A stretch of 39,413 nt of DNA from an uncultured Sphingomonas sp. (GCA_913775795.1 CAJYLT010000066.1:1-39413), one strand, 5' to 3'; counted from the first letter of the stretch, positions 1 to 8,702 are shown. Notes: generated from the letters alone by a model not told the origin. Numbers and translations: made by a program.

Positions 1-1217
1 AGTGCGACGCGCGCCTCATCGCGCGTTTCACCACGGGCAATCACTTTTGCGATCATGGGATCGTAGAAAGTGCTGACGCTGTCTCCCGTTTCGACCGCAC
101 TTTCCACACGGGCCTCCCAGTGGAAGCCAAGATAATCGACTCTGCCCGGACTTGGCAAAAACCCCCGCGCCGGGTCCTCCGCATAGAGCCGCGCTTCGAT
201 CGCGTGGCCGTCGATCGACAGCTCGTCCTGCCGCTTGGGCAGCGGTTCGCCACTCGCCACGCGCAGCTGCCATTCGACCAGATCGACGCCGGTGATCTCC
301 TCGGTCACGGGATGCTCGACCTGAAGCCGCGTGTTCATTTCCATGAACCAGGTGCGGTCGGCGCGTAGGCCCTCGCTGGCGTCGGCGATGAACTCGATCG
401 TCCCCGCGCCGACATAGTCCACCGCCTGCGCGGCACGGACGGCGGCTGCGCAGATCGCCTCGCGCGTCGCCTCGTCCATGCCGGGCGCGGGCGCTTCCTC
501 GATCACCTTCTGGTGGCGGCGCTGGAGCGAGCAGTCGCGTTCGAACAGGTGGACGACGTTCCCGTGCGTGTCGCCGAAGACCTGCACCTCGATATGCCGG
601 GGCGAGAGGATGTACTTCTCGATCAGCACGCGATCGTCGCCGAAGCTCGCCGCCGCCTCACGCTTGCACGACGCCAGCGCGTCGGCGAAGTCGGCCGACG
701 CCTCGACCCGGCGCATCCCCTTGCCGCCGCCGCCCGCCACCGCCTTGATGAGCACCGGATAGCCGATCGCATCGGCCTCCGCCTGCAATCGCGCGGGCGA
801 CTGGTCCTCGCCCAGATAGCCGGGGGTAACGGGCACGCCGGCCTCCGCCATCAGCTTCTTGGCAGCATCCTTCAGCCCCATCGCGCGGATCGAGTGCGGG
901 GTCGCCCCGACCCAGATCAGGCCCGCCGCCGCCACCGCCTCGGCGAACTCGGCATTTTCCGAAAGGAAGCCATAGCCGGGATGGATCGCCTCCGCCCCGG
1001 TCGACTTTGCCGCTGCGATGATCTTGTCGGCGACGAGATAGCTCTCGCGCGCGGGCGACGGGCCGATATGCACCGCCTCGTCCGCCTGTCGCACGTGAAG
1101 TGCGCCGGCATCGGCATCGGAATAGACCGCAACCGTGCGGATGCCCAACGCCCGCGCGGTGCGGATGATGCGGCAGGCGATCTCGCCGCGATTGGCGATC
1201 AGGAGCGAGCGGATCAT
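1..1217 (-). CDS. liuD: Acyl-CoA carboxylase biotin-carboxylase (alpha) subunit, probably 3-methylcrotonyl-CoA carboxylase; 3' end outside window
   Basis: The N-terminal ~405 residues are present; the gene runs off the left edge, so the biotinyl (BCCP) domain is not seen. It opens with MIRSLLIANRGEIACRI, the classic biotin-carboxylase start. It carries the ATP-grasp glycine loop AVAGGGGKGMR and the carboxylase signature around FMEMNTRLQVEHPVTE, followed by the C-terminal biotin-carboxylase domain. These subunits use ATP and bicarbonate to carboxylate biotin, which the beta subunit then uses on an acyl-CoA. The ATG follows the stop of the barstar-like gene by 1 base, so the two are translationally coupled. 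Placement with isovaleryl-CoA dehydrogenase and a methylcrotonyl-type carboxyltransferase points to leucine degradation. Propionyl- or geranyl-CoA carboxylase are the alternatives. The family call is certain, the substrate inferred. Confidence 0.9.
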   Translation of the reverse strand, partial: MIRSLLIANRGEIACRIIRTARALGIRTVAVYSDADAGALHVRQADEAVHIGPSPARESYLVADKIIAAAKSTGAEAIHPGYGFLSENAEFAEAVAAAGLIWVGATPHSIRAMGLKDAAKKLMAEAGVPVTPGYLGEDQSPARLQAEADAIGYPVLIKAVAGGGGKGMRRVEASADFADALASCKREAAASFGDDRVLIEKYILSPRHIEVQVFGDTHGNVVHLFERDCSLQRRHQKVIEEAPAPGMDEATREAICAAAVRAAQAVDYVGAGTIEFIADASEGLRADRTWFMEMNTRLQVEHPVTEEITGVDLVEWQLRVASGEPLPKRQDELSIDGHAIEARLYAEDPARGFLPSPGRVDYLGFHWEARVESAVETGDSVSTFYDPMIAKVIARGETRDEARVA

Positions 1218-1218
1218 G

Positions 1219-1497
1219 TCAGCTCTCCAGCTTGAAACGGATGGCATCGCCACCGCGATAGGCGACGGCATCGAGGATGACGGCGACGAGCCGGTCGAAC
1301 CGCTCGCCGATCGCGGCGCGGGAGGCAGCGGCACCGGTCCAGACGATCTCGATCGGCGGGTGGACGACCCCGACGAGCAGGTCGAACAGCGCGTCGAGAT
1401 TGTTTGCGCCGTACCATTCGACGCCCGAGGCCTCGCGAAGCGCGGCGTGGAACTGCGCCTCGCTCTCGATCGCGGCGGCGGTCAGATGGACCCGCAT
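1219..1497 (-). CDS. Barstar-like (barnase-inhibitor family) small protein inside the carboxylase operon
   Basis: 92 residues. The core WYGANNLDALFDLLVG followed by PPIEIVW matches the barstar family pattern (a YGxNLDALWD helix, then a short turn and a PLxLxW strand). Its size also matches barstar (about 90 residues). The ATG lies 2 bases after the carboxyltransferase stop, and its own stop is 1 base before the biotin-carboxylase ATG, so it is a genuine operon member. Barstar inhibits the secreted RNase barnase. No barnase-like gene is visible in the window, and the position between two subunits of one enzyme suggests a housekeeping or assembly-related role instead. That role is inference. 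A GTG two codons upstream is an alternative start. Confidence 0.85.
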   Translation of the reverse strand: MRVHLTAAAIESEAQFHAALREASGVEWYGANNLDALFDLLVGVVHPPIEIVWTGAAASRAAIGERFDRLVAVILDAVAYRGGDAIRFKLES

Positions 1498-1499
1498 GT

Positions 1500-3101
1500 T
1501 CACATCCGGAACACGCCGAACGACGGGCGCTCGGGAATGGGGGCATTGAGGCTGACGGCGAGCGCGAGGCCGAGGACGTCGCGCGTCTGCACCGGATCGA
1601 CGATGCCGTCGTCCCAGAGGCGCGCGGTCGCGTGCCAGGGGTTGCCCTGCGCCTCGTAATCGTCGCGGATCGGCTGCTTGAACGCTTCCGCCTGTTCCGG
1701 CGTCCAGTTCGGCGCGTCGCGGTGGACGGTAGCGAGGACCGAGGCAGCCTGCTCGCCGCCCATCACGCTGATGCGGCTGTTGGGCCAACTGAACAGGAAG
1801 CGGGGGCTGTAGGCGCGCCCGCACATCCCGTAATTGCCGGCGCCGAAGCTGCCGCCGATCAGTACGGTGAGCTTCGGCACGGTAGCGGTCGCGACGGCAG
1901 TGACGAGCTTGGCGCCGTGCTTGGCGATCCCCTCCGCCTCGTACTTGCCGCCGACCATGAAGCCGGAGATGTTCTGGAGGAACAGGAGCGGCACGCGCCG
2001 CTGCTGCGCCAACTCGATGAAATGCGCGCCCTTGACCGCGCTCTCGCTGAACAGGACGCCGTTGTTGGCGAGGATCGCGACCGGCATGCCCCAGATGTGC
2101 GCGAAGCCGCAAACGAGGCTCGCGCCATATAGCGCCTTGAATTCGTGGAACTCGCTGCCGTCGACCAGCCGCGCGATCACCTCGTGCACGTCGTACGGCG
2201 CACGCACGTCCTGCGGCACGATGCCGTACAGCTCCTCCGCCGCATATTTCGGCGCGCGCGGCTCGCGAAGCGTCAGGCCGTGGGCGAAGTCGGCGGGCAG
2301 CGTCGAGACGATGTCGCGGACGATCGTCAGCGCATGCTCGTCATTCTCCGCGACGTGATCGACCACGCCCGAGCGCCGGCCATGCAGGTCGCCGCCGCCC
2401 AGATCCTCGGCGCTGATCTCCTCCCCCGTCGCCGCCTTCACCAGCGGCGGGCCGGCGAGGAAGATCGTGCCCTGGTTGCGGACGATGACGCTCTCGTCGC
2501 TCATCGCGGGGACGTACGCACCACCGGCGGTGCAACTGCCCATCACGCAGGCGATCTGGGCGATGCCCTTCGCGCTCATGTTCGCCTGATTGAAGAAGAT
2601 GCGCCCGAAATGGTCGCGGTCGGGAAACACCTCCGCCTGATGCGGCAGGTTGGCACCGCCCGAATCGACCAGGTAGATGCACGGCAGGCGGTTGGCCTCG
2701 GCGATCTCCTGCGCGCGCAGGTGCTTCTTGACCGTCATCGGGAAATAGGTGCCGCCCTTCACCGTCGCGTCGTTGGCGACGATCATGACGGTGCGGCCGG
2801 AGACGCGCCCGATCCCGGCGATCACGCCCGCACCGGGCACCTCGCCGTCATACAGGTCGAACGCGGCGAGCTGGCCCACTTCGAGGAACGGCGAGCCCGG
2901 ATCCAGCAGCCGCTCGACCCGCTCGCGCGGCAGCAGCTTGCCGCGGGCGGTGTGCTTCTCGCGCGCCTTCTCGCTCCCGCCGAGCGCGGCCTTCGCCACG
3001 TCGGCGCGCAGCTTCTCGGCAAGCGCGCGATTGTGCGCGGCGTTGGCGCGGAAGGTTTCGCTGTCGGGCTGGACCGCGGTGGGAAGGACGGGCGCGCTCA
3101 C
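1500..3101 (-). CDS. liuB: Acyl-CoA carboxylase carboxyltransferase (beta) subunit, methylcrotonyl-CoA carboxylase type
   Basis: 533 residues from a GTG start, the usual length for MccB/LiuB. It has two crotonase-fold carboxyltransferase halves, with oxyanion-hole glycines in the segments [25 protein letters not shown] and, in the C-terminal half, [16 protein letters not shown]. It transfers CO2 from biotin to 3-methylcrotonyl-CoA, giving 3-methylglutaconyl-CoA. The GTG at 3101 is chosen because GGAGG stands 7 bases upstream and the product then begins like family members; a longer ATG-started frame to 3203 would translate a repeat element. The Shine-Dalgarno itself lies in one arm of the palindrome at 3109-3262. 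It follows isovaleryl-CoA dehydrogenase and precedes the barstar-like gene. Confidence 0.92.
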   Translation of the reverse strand: MSAPVLPTAVQPDSETFRANAAHNRALAEKLRADVAKAALGGSEKAREKHTARGKLLPRERVERLLDPGSPFLEVGQLAAFDLYDGEVPGAGVIAGIGRVSGRTVMIVANDATVKGGTYFPMTVKKHLRAQEIAEANRLPCIYLVDSGGANLPHQAEVFPDRDHFGRIFFNQANMSAKGIAQIACVMGSCTAGGAYVPAMSDESVIVRNQGTIFLAGPPLVKAATGEEISAEDLGGGDLHGRRSGVVDHVAENDEHALTIVRDIVSTLPADFAHGLTLREPRAPKYAAEELYGIVPQDVRAPYDVHEVIARLVDGSEFHEFKALYGASLVCGFAHIWGMPVAILANNGVLFSESAVKGAHFIELAQQRRVPLLFLQNISGFMVGGKYEAEGIAKHGAKLVTAVATATVPKLTVLIGGSFGAGNYGMCGRAYSPRFLFSWPNSRISVMGGEQAASVLATVHRDAPNWTPEQAEAFKQPIRDDYEAQGNPWHATARLWDDGIVDPVQTRDVLGLALAVSLNAPIPERPSFGVFRM

Positions 3102-3108
3102 GACCCCA

Positions 3109-3113
3109 CCTCC
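3109..3113 (-). promoter_or_regulatory. Shine-Dalgarno of the carboxyltransferase gene, inside a repeat arm
   Basis: GGAGG on minus, 7 bases from the GTG at 3101. It decides the start, and it is the outer tip of the palindrome arm, so it can pair with the CCTCC of the opposite arm. Confidence 0.6.
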
Positions 3114-3262
3114 CCCCTGGACGGGAAGGTCGCGAGACTTGGCGCATGCAATGCGCCTAGTCGCAGCGGGAGAGGGAGTGGCGACGCCAGCCCCCCTCTC
3201 CAAGCTTCGCTAGGCGCGCTGCGCACGCCAAGCTTCGCTATCCTCCCCCTCGAGGGGGGAGG
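3109..3262. repeat. Paired palindrome (REP-like) between ivd and the carboxyltransferase gene
   Basis: Arms of about 50 bases at 3109-3157 and 3213-3262 are imperfect reverse complements (CCTCCCCCCT at one tip, GCGCC next to the loop). Inside lies a 13-base direct repeat, CCAAGCTTCGCTA, at 3200-3212 and 3228-3240. Transcribed from minus, the element would fold into a long hairpin holding the Shine-Dalgarno of the downstream GTG start. This resembles the palindromic intergenic repeats of sphingomonads; the family was not looked up. Confidence 0.7.
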
Positions 3263-3288
3263 AACCCCCACGCCATTGACTGAGCCCG

Positions 3289-4458
3289 TCACTGCGCCAC
3301 CCGCTCGGCCGCGCCGATCAGTTCGCGGCCGATCAGCATGCGGCGGATCTCGTTGGTCCCCGCGCCGATGTCGAGCAGCTTGGCATCGCGCAGGAAGCGT
3401 TCCACCGGCCAGTCCTTGGTATAGCCCGCGCCGCCGAGCGCCTGCACCGCCTCGCCCGCGACCTTGAACGCGTTTTCGCTGGCGAGCAGGATCGCCCCCG
3501 CCGCGTCGAACCGCGTCGTCCGGCCCGCATCGCACGACCGCGCCACCGCATAGACATAGGCGCGCGCAGAATTGAGCGCGACGTACATGTCGGCGATCTT
3601 GGCCTGCATCAACTGAAAGCTGCCGATCGCCACGCCGAACTGCTTGCGCTCGCGCAGATACGGCACGACCACGTCGAGGCACGCCTGCATGATCCCGAGC
3701 TGGATGCCGGCGAGGACGGTGCGCTCATAGTCGAGGCCGCTCATCAACACGCCGACGCCGCCATTTTCCGGCCCCATCACGTTTTCGGCGGGTACGAAGC
3801 AGTCGTCGAAGACGAGCTCGGCGGTCGGTGAGCCGCGCATGCCCATCTTGTCGATCTTCTGCCCGATCGAGAAGCCGGGCATGTCCTTCTCGATCAGGAA
3901 CGTCGTGATCCCGCGGCTGCCCTCGCCCGTCTTGGCATAGACGACGAGCACGTCGGCGTACGCCGCATTGGTGATCCAGAACTTGGTGCCGTTGAGCTTC
4001 CACCCGCCCTCGACCGGCGTCGCGCGCAGCTTCATCGAGACGACGTCTGACCCCGCGCCCGCCTCCGACATGGCGAGGCTGCCGACATGCTCGCCGGAAA
4101 TGAGCTTCGGCAGGTACTTTGCCTTCTGCTCGCCATTGGCCCAGCGCGCGATCTGGTTGACGCACAGGTTCGAGTGCGCGCCGTAGCTGAGGCCGATCGA
4201 GGCCGAGGCGCGCGCCACTTCCTCGCAAGCGATGACATGCTCGAGATAGCCAAGGCCGAGGCCCCCATCCGCCTCCGCCACGGTGATGCCGTGCAGGCCG
4301 AGCTCGCCCATCGCCGCCCACAGTTCCGCGCGCGGGAACCAGTCTTCGGCGTCGATGCGCGCGGCGAGCGGCGCGATCCGCTCGCTGGCGAACCGCTGCG
4401 TCACGTCGCGGATCATGTCGGCGCTTTCACCCAGCGCGAAGTCGAAATCGGGGGTCAT
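3289..4458 (-). CDS. ivd: Isovaleryl-CoA dehydrogenase
   Basis: 389 residues, the usual length. It is an acyl-CoA dehydrogenase with an N-terminal helical domain, a middle barrel (SLAMSEAGAGSDVVSMK, FWITNA) and a C-terminal helical domain (QALGGAGYTKDWPVERFLRD, IGAGTNEIRR). The motif YGAHSNLCVNQI and a glutamate at residue 245 in LDYERTVLAG are typical of isovaleryl-CoA dehydrogenases, where the catalytic base sits in this helix rather than in the position used by most acyl-CoA dehydrogenases. It oxidises isovaleryl-CoA to 3-methylcrotonyl-CoA using FAD and electron-transfer flavoprotein, the step just before the carboxylase encoded downstream. It is first in the probable operon and divergent from a LysR gene. 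Confidence 0.93.
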   Translation of the reverse strand: MTPDFDFALGESADMIRDVTQRFASERIAPLAARIDAEDWFPRAELWAAMGELGLHGITVAEADGGLGLGYLEHVIACEEVARASASIGLSYGAHSNLCVNQIARWANGEQKAKYLPKLISGEHVGSLAMSEAGAGSDVVSMKLRATPVEGGWKLNGTKFWITNAAYADVLVVYAKTGEGSRGITTFLIEKDMPGFSIGQKIDKMGMRGSPTAELVFDDCFVPAENVMGPENGGVGVLMSGLDYERTVLAGIQLGIMQACLDVVVPYLRERKQFGVAIGSFQLMQAKIADMYVALNSARAYVYAVARSCDAGRTTRFDAAGAILLASENAFKVAGEAVQALGGAGYTKDWPVERFLRDAKLLDIGAGTNEIRRMLIGRELIGAAERVAQ

Positions 4459-4551
4459 GCCCTCTCCAGTCAGCTATTTTGTAGCTCGTTTACCCCGCCG
4501 CGGGTCTCAAGGGAAATTGATGCCGGCGGAATCGGACGATAGATGGGGTCT
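4459..4551. promoter_or_regulatory. Divergent promoter region between ivd and the LysR gene
   Basis: The 93 bases between divergent starts must hold both promoters. I see no strong -35/-10 pair. The stretch TAGCTCGTTTACC is the most AT-rich part. The LysR-divergent layout is the usual one for a regulator acting on the facing operon. Confidence 0.4.
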
Positions 4552-5418
4552 ATGATCGACCGCTATCTGCTGCGCTATTTCCTGGGCGTGGTCGATCACG
4601 GCAACTTCTCGCGCGCCGCCCGCGCTGCCGGCGTGTCGCAGCCGACGCTCTCCTCGGGCATCGCCAAGCTGGAGCGGCTGGTCGGCGCGCCCGTCTTCGA
4701 GCGCGACAGCCGCCGCGTCGAACTGACGCCCGCCGGCACCCGCCTGCTCGCCCATGCCCGCCGGATCGAGGCCGAGTTCGCCGAGGTCGAGCGCGCCGGT
4801 GCCGACACCGCGCCCGCCCGCCTGATCCGCATCGGCATCGCCCCGTCGATCCCTGCGACAATGATCGAGCGCGCCGTCGCCGCCGCGCGCATCGCGGCCC
4901 CCGACGAGCGCCTCGAACTGGTCGAGGGCACGCGCCGCGACCTCATCGCCCGCCTCGACCGCCGCCGCCTCGACGCCGTGGTCGCGCCGGCCGAGGGCGA
5001 CTTCACCGGCGAATTGCTGTTCGAGGAAGGCTATGCCGTCGCAATGGCGTCAGGGCATCGTCTCGCCGGTCGCAACCGCGTGACGGCGGAAGAGATCGCC
5101 GGCGAGACGATGCTGGTCCGCCGCCACTGCGAAGCCCTCGCCGCCGTCAGCCGCCACTTCACCGACCGCGGTGTCCGCCCCTTCTTCGCGGCGCGCACCA
5201 CTAACGACGAATGGGCGCTGGCGCATGTCCGCGCGGGGCTGGGCATCACAGTGATGCCGCGCTGCTTCGCCGGGCCGGGGGTGGCGATGGCCGAGCTCGC
5301 CGGGTTCGACCGGCGGCGGCGAGTGGCCATGATGGTCGACGCGGCGGGGGGACGCGCGGCGGCGTCGGGGAGCTATGCGGCAATGCGGGAGGCGCTGCGG
5401 GGATTAGGCGCTTCGTGA
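4552..5418 (+). CDS. LysR-family transcriptional regulator
   Basis: About 288 residues. The N-terminal winged helix-turn-helix (roughly 1-60) reads FSRAARAAGVSQPTLSSGIAKLE, split by the recognition turn as in LysR proteins, followed by ERDSRRVELTPAG. A periplasmic-binding-like effector domain fills the rest. The ATG at 4552 (MIDRYLLRYF) is preferred because LysR proteins start this close to the first helix; an in-frame ATG at 4543 adds three residues. It faces the leucine-degradation operon and probably regulates it. In Pseudomonas the liu operon regulator is LiuR of the MerR family, so a LysR here would be a different solution. The target is inferred from position only. Confidence 0.9.
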   Translation: MIDRYLLRYFLGVVDHGNFSRAARAAGVSQPTLSSGIAKLERLVGAPVFERDSRRVELTPAGTRLLAHARRIEAEFAEVERAGADTAPARLIRIGIAPSIPATMIERAVAAARIAAPDERLELVEGTRRDLIARLDRRRLDAVVAPAEGDFTGELLFEEGYAVAMASGHRLAGRNRVTAEEIAGETMLVRRHCEALAAVSRHFTDRGVRPFFAARTTNDEWALAHVRAGLGITVMPRCFAGPGVAMAELAGFDRRRRVAMMVDAAGGRAAASGSYAAMREALRGLGAS

Positions 5419-5477
5419 TCTGACGCTTCTGAGGCGGCGAGCCGGGTGTCCGCTGCTGGCGGGAGAACCGACTTTCG

Positions 5478-6005
5478 CTAAGCCGGGCAAATGGCGGCAC
5501 CCACCGGGTCCGCTATGTAACAGTCTACGAAATCACCGAAGCTAGACGCGACGAACCGATCCCCGCCGCCGATGGCTGCTACTTTACCGCGGTGCTCGCC
5601 ATCATCGCAACAGATTGCCCACGCAAAGCACCAAATCGAAAAGTCGGCAAAGAAAATAGACTTTTCGGCTACCCCATTAATTTCAGCAGACGCGAGCGGC
5701 TGTCGGTACTCATCAACAATATTCTTCATTCGGCCAACCGGCCACCAATTTGTCAGTTCATTATCCCAGCTCGGGTACTGTGCTGGGCAACCGCGCAAAA
5801 CGTAGTCGCGAAAATCGGCGGGCAGTACGACGCCGTAGCGCTGCTCTAGGGCAAGCACTTCGGTCGGATTGGTGTTGCTCGCAGCGATGCCAGACTGCGT
5901 CGCCTCCCACCAATCGGCCAATCTGTCATGCGGCGGTCGATCATTAGCTTGCATCGTCAAAGCGTCGCATGACCAGCGAATGTCCGCAATTGGGGCGCTA
6001 GCCAT
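5478..6005 (-). CDS. SMI1/KNR4 (SUKH) family protein
   Basis: 175 residues. The segment LALEQRYGVVLPADFRDYVL matches the SUKH opening (an acidic helix, YGVxLPxDYRxYL), and DNELTNWWPVGRM plus FFADFSIWCFAWAI match the later aromatic strands. SUKH proteins are mostly immunity proteins against contact-dependent or polymorphic toxins, and in fungi act in wall-synthesis signalling. No toxin is adjacent. The DNA at about 5580-5850 is clearly richer in A and T than its flanks, suggesting acquisition by transfer. It starts 13 bases after the metalloprotease stop, perhaps by read-through. An internal ATG at 5954 is an alternative start but has no visible ribosome site. Confidence 0.75.
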   Translation of the reverse strand: MASAPIADIRWSCDALTMQANDRPPHDRLADWWEATQSGIAASNTNPTEVLALEQRYGVVLPADFRDYVLRGCPAQYPSWDNELTNWWPVGRMKNIVDEYRQPLASAEINGVAEKSIFFADFSIWCFAWAICCDDGEHRGKVAAIGGGDRFVASSFGDFVDCYIADPVGAAICPA

Positions 6006-6018
6006 GGCTCGCTCGCCC

Positions 6019-8421
6019 TCACTCGCTCCCGAACCAGTCGCTCTCGATCGGCATCCCCGGCGGGATCGTCGGCTTGGCCTGCTTCTTCGCCAATTCCGCC
6101 TTCAGCCGTTCCTCGTCGCCGAGCACGCCGGCCAGATACCGCGACCATGCATCGCCCTTGCCCGACCGCGCCGCCAGCCGCGTCAGGCGATCGCCGAGCG
6201 CCGCCGCCACCTCGGGCGAGGTTGCCGGATCGCGCGCGGTCGCGGCCATCGTCATCGCCGCGCGCCATGCGATGCGGCGCGCGACCGGATCGCTGCCCGG
6301 CATCAGCACGCGCGTGTCGAGCCGGTCGAGCACCGCCTCGATCCCCGGCAGCGAGGCATCGCGGCGATGCTGCTCGACCAGCCGGGCGAGGCGCGCGGGG
6401 GCGAGCAGGCTGTCGAGCGGCACCTGCGCCGCCACATCGGCGGCGACCAGCGGGTCGAAGGCCGGGCCTTCGGCAGTGCGGAGCACTTCCTGATTGTACT
6501 GCGGGTCGCCGGTCACGTTGGTCGCCGATGACAGCGGCAGGACGAGCGCGGCGGGCACCGTCAGCGCCTCGACCGACAGCGTGCCCATCAGCGCGTCGAT
6601 CGCGGCCAGTTGCGTCGCCGCGGGCACCGGCGCGGGCGGCGGGCCGCCGTCCCCGGCCAGCGCATAGCGCGTGTCGATCCCGCCGATGAGCTTGCCCGCC
6701 GCATCCACGGCATAGCGGTGGAACAGCCACACCGGCACGAACTTGCGGCGAAGGTCGGACAGGGGCTCGCCGGCGCGCAGCACGTGCGGCCCGAAGCGCG
6801 ACAGCGCGATCCGCCGCACCTCCAGCTGATGCGCCAGATGCGGAAGCGGGTCGGCGCCGTCGTCCCACATGCTGCCATATGGGTTTGGCGCATCGGCCGA
6901 TCGCCCGTCGGTATCGGTGGCATAGCGCAGCCCCTTCGCCGCCGCCGCCCTCGCCGCCCCGCCCGCATCGTCGGCGGCGCCATAGAGCCAGTCGACCGCG
7001 AAGCGATCCCACGCGCCCACCCCCGGCGCATAGGCGTCCGACAGGTCGAGCGCCCCGTCCGTCACCTTCACCCGCGGCCCCGGATAATCCATCACCGACG
7101 CGCGATCCTGCGTGCTCGCGGCGAAATTGTGCGCAAAGCCGAGCGCGTGGCCCACCTCGTGCGCGCCCAGCTGGCGGATGCGCGCGAGCGAGGCCCTGAC
7201 CGGGTCCTGCGCGCCGCCGCTGCCGTTGCCGGCGGTGCCGACCAATCCTTCGAAGATCACCATGTCCTGCCGCACGCGCAGCGCGCCGATGACGACATTG
7301 CCCTTGATGATCTCGCCCGTCTGCGGATCGGTGATGCCGCCGCCGTACGACCAGCCGCGCGTCAGCCGGTTCGACCAGTTGACCATGTTGTACCGCACGT
7401 CCATCGGATCGGCGCCGGCTGGCAGGATTTCGGCGCGGAACGCGTCGACCAGCCCCGCCGCCTCGAACGCCGCCTTCCAGTAATTGACGCCCTCCATCAG
7501 CGCGGTGCGGATCGGCTCGGGTGCAGCGGGGTCGATGTAGAAGACGATCGGCTTCTTCACCCGCGACCGCGCCGCGGCGGGATCGACCTTCTCCAGCCGA
7601 AAGCGGTTGGCGAGCTGTTGCAGCACCGGCGAGCCCAGCGGGCTGCCATAATCATAATAGCTCGTCCCGAACGCGCCCGACCTTATGTCGAGCCGGCGCG
7701 GCGCGAAGCCCGGCGGCGGCGGGCGGACGAAGCTGTGATGCACGGTGAAGCTCGCCTGTCGTGGCTCGGGCGCGATCGACGACACCTCGCGGCCCGGCGT
7801 GTCGGACGTATAGGTCTGCACCGCGTCGATCTCGACATTGTCGGGAAACGCCTTGATCGAGGCGAGGTCGACGGCGCTCAAATCCCCCGCCAGCTTGAAC
7901 CCCTTGCCCGCGCGCCCGCCGATGGCGAGGTCGGCACCCGACCCGCTGCCGTTCAGCGCATCGGCGATGTTGAGGATGTCGCGCGTCAGGAACGGCGACA
8001 GGTCGACGGTCAGCGACCCGTCCGCGCCGGTCGACACCACATCGAGCATCGCCGCGATGCTGAACGCGAAGCTCTCGCGCGCCCCTCGCTCGGTCGCCGC
8101 ATCGCCGGTGGCGCGGAAGCGCGTGTTCTCGAACGTGACCGCGACCTTCTTGCCGTACCTGCGAAAGGCGACGATCTGCTCCGGTCCCACCTGCCCGCGA
8201 TCGAGCGCGATTTCTGCGGAACCAAGTCCGCTGCGCAGCGCGGCAACGTGGATGAAGCGGCCGGCGACGCCGTCGGCGCCCGGCGGCGGCAGCGTGACGA
8301 GCACGCGCGCATCGGAGGGATCGGCCTTGATCGCCAGCATCGGGGCGTCTGCTCGCGTCTGCGCCTGCGCGCCGCTCACCACCGCCACCACCGCCGTCGC
8401 CGCCCGGAAAGCGTGCCGCAT
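6019..8421 (-). CDS. Exported zinc-dependent metalloprotease, DUF5117/DUF4953 type
   Basis: 800 residues. An N-terminal signal peptide ends near GAQAQ. The zinc site is HEVGHALGFAH, with His421, Glu422, His425 and His431 (HExxHxxGxxH, metzincin-like). The N-terminal half (about 30-300) has the beta-rich DUF5117-like part (SFVRPPPPGFAPRR, GAFGTSYYDYGSP), followed by the peptidase part and a helical C-terminus ending LPGIEAVLDRLD onwards. The family is common in Sphingomonadales and Bacteroidetes and is annotated as a periplasmic or secreted protease; substrates are not known. A promoter could lie within or beyond the repeat block at 8486-8694 just upstream. Confidence 0.88.
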   Translation of the reverse strand: MRHAFRAATAVVAVVSGAQAQTRADAPMLAIKADPSDARVLVTLPPPGADGVAGRFIHVAALRSGLGSAEIALDRGQVGPEQIVAFRRYGKKVAVTFENTRFRATGDAATERGARESFAFSIAAMLDVVSTGADGSLTVDLSPFLTRDILNIADALNGSGSGADLAIGGRAGKGFKLAGDLSAVDLASIKAFPDNVEIDAVQTYTSDTPGREVSSIAPEPRQASFTVHHSFVRPPPPGFAPRRLDIRSGAFGTSYYDYGSPLGSPVLQQLANRFRLEKVDPAAARSRVKKPIVFYIDPAAPEPIRTALMEGVNYWKAAFEAAGLVDAFRAEILPAGADPMDVRYNMVNWSNRLTRGWSYGGGITDPQTGEIIKGNVVIGALRVRQDMVIFEGLVGTAGNGSGGAQDPVRASLARIRQLGAHEVGHALGFAHNFAASTQDRASVMDYPGPRVKVTDGALDLSDAYAPGVGAWDRFAVDWLYGAADDAGGAARAAAAKGLRYATDTDGRSADAPNPYGSMWDDGADPLPHLAHQLEVRRIALSRFGPHVLRAGEPLSDLRRKFVPVWLFHRYAVDAAGKLIGGIDTRYALAGDGGPPPAPVPAATQLAAIDALMGTLSVEALTVPAALVLPLSSATNVTGDPQYNQEVLRTAEGPAFDPLVAADVAAQVPLDSLLAPARLARLVEQHRRDASLPGIEAVLDRLDTRVLMPGSDPVARRIAWRAAMTMAATARDPATSPEVAAALGDRLTRLAARSGKGDAWSRYLAGVLGDEERLKAELAKKQAKPTIPPGMPIESDWFGSE

Positions 8422-8485
8422 CGATCCGTCCCCCTAATCTGTGTGCCGAGCATGGCGGGGGATAGCGGGCGGGGCAACCACATCA

Positions 8486-8570
8486 CGTCATCCCAGCGAA
8501 AGCTGGGATCGCTGGCGGCAACGGGAGCGCGCGCGACAACGAGAAGACCCCAGCCTTCGCTGGGGTGACG
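8486..8570. repeat. Paired palindrome, element A
   Basis: Arms 8486-8510 and 8546-8570 (25 bases each) are reverse complements with three differences, all of which keep G-U pairing in RNA. Each arm contains its own small stem (CCCAGCGAAAGCTGGG in the left one). The flanking CGTCA/TGACG is a typical end of sphingomonad repeats. Confidence 0.75.
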
Positions 8571-8586
8571 AAAGCGTGAGGAGTAT

Positions 8587-8694
8587 CTCCCCTCCCTGAC
8601 AAGGGAGGGGTCGGGGGTGGGTCGGCCTGTTGTCGGACGTGGGCTGGCCCCACGGACCCACCCACCCCCCGGCCCCTCCCTTCCAGGGAGGGGA
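8587..8694. repeat. Paired palindrome, element B
   Basis: A second element of different sequence, starting only 16 bases after element A. The arms, about 8587-8623 and 8656-8694, carry CTCCCCTCCCT with AGGGAGGGG and the GGGGGTGGGT / ACCCACCCCC blocks in inverted order. The pair fills most of the 281-base gap between the methyltransferase and metalloprotease genes. Confidence 0.75.
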
Positions 8695-8702
8695 GCCATC
8701 CA

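Noticed and set aside
3109..3262. Repeat considered as an insertion-sequence end or MITE with target duplication
   Set aside because: The inverted arms are clear, but I found no flanking direct duplication; the 13-base direct repeat is internal.
1219..6005. Barstar-like and SUKH genes taken as one toxin-immunity island
   Set aside because: They are separated by conserved metabolic genes and a regulator, differ in composition, and no toxin, Rhs or secretion gene is present.
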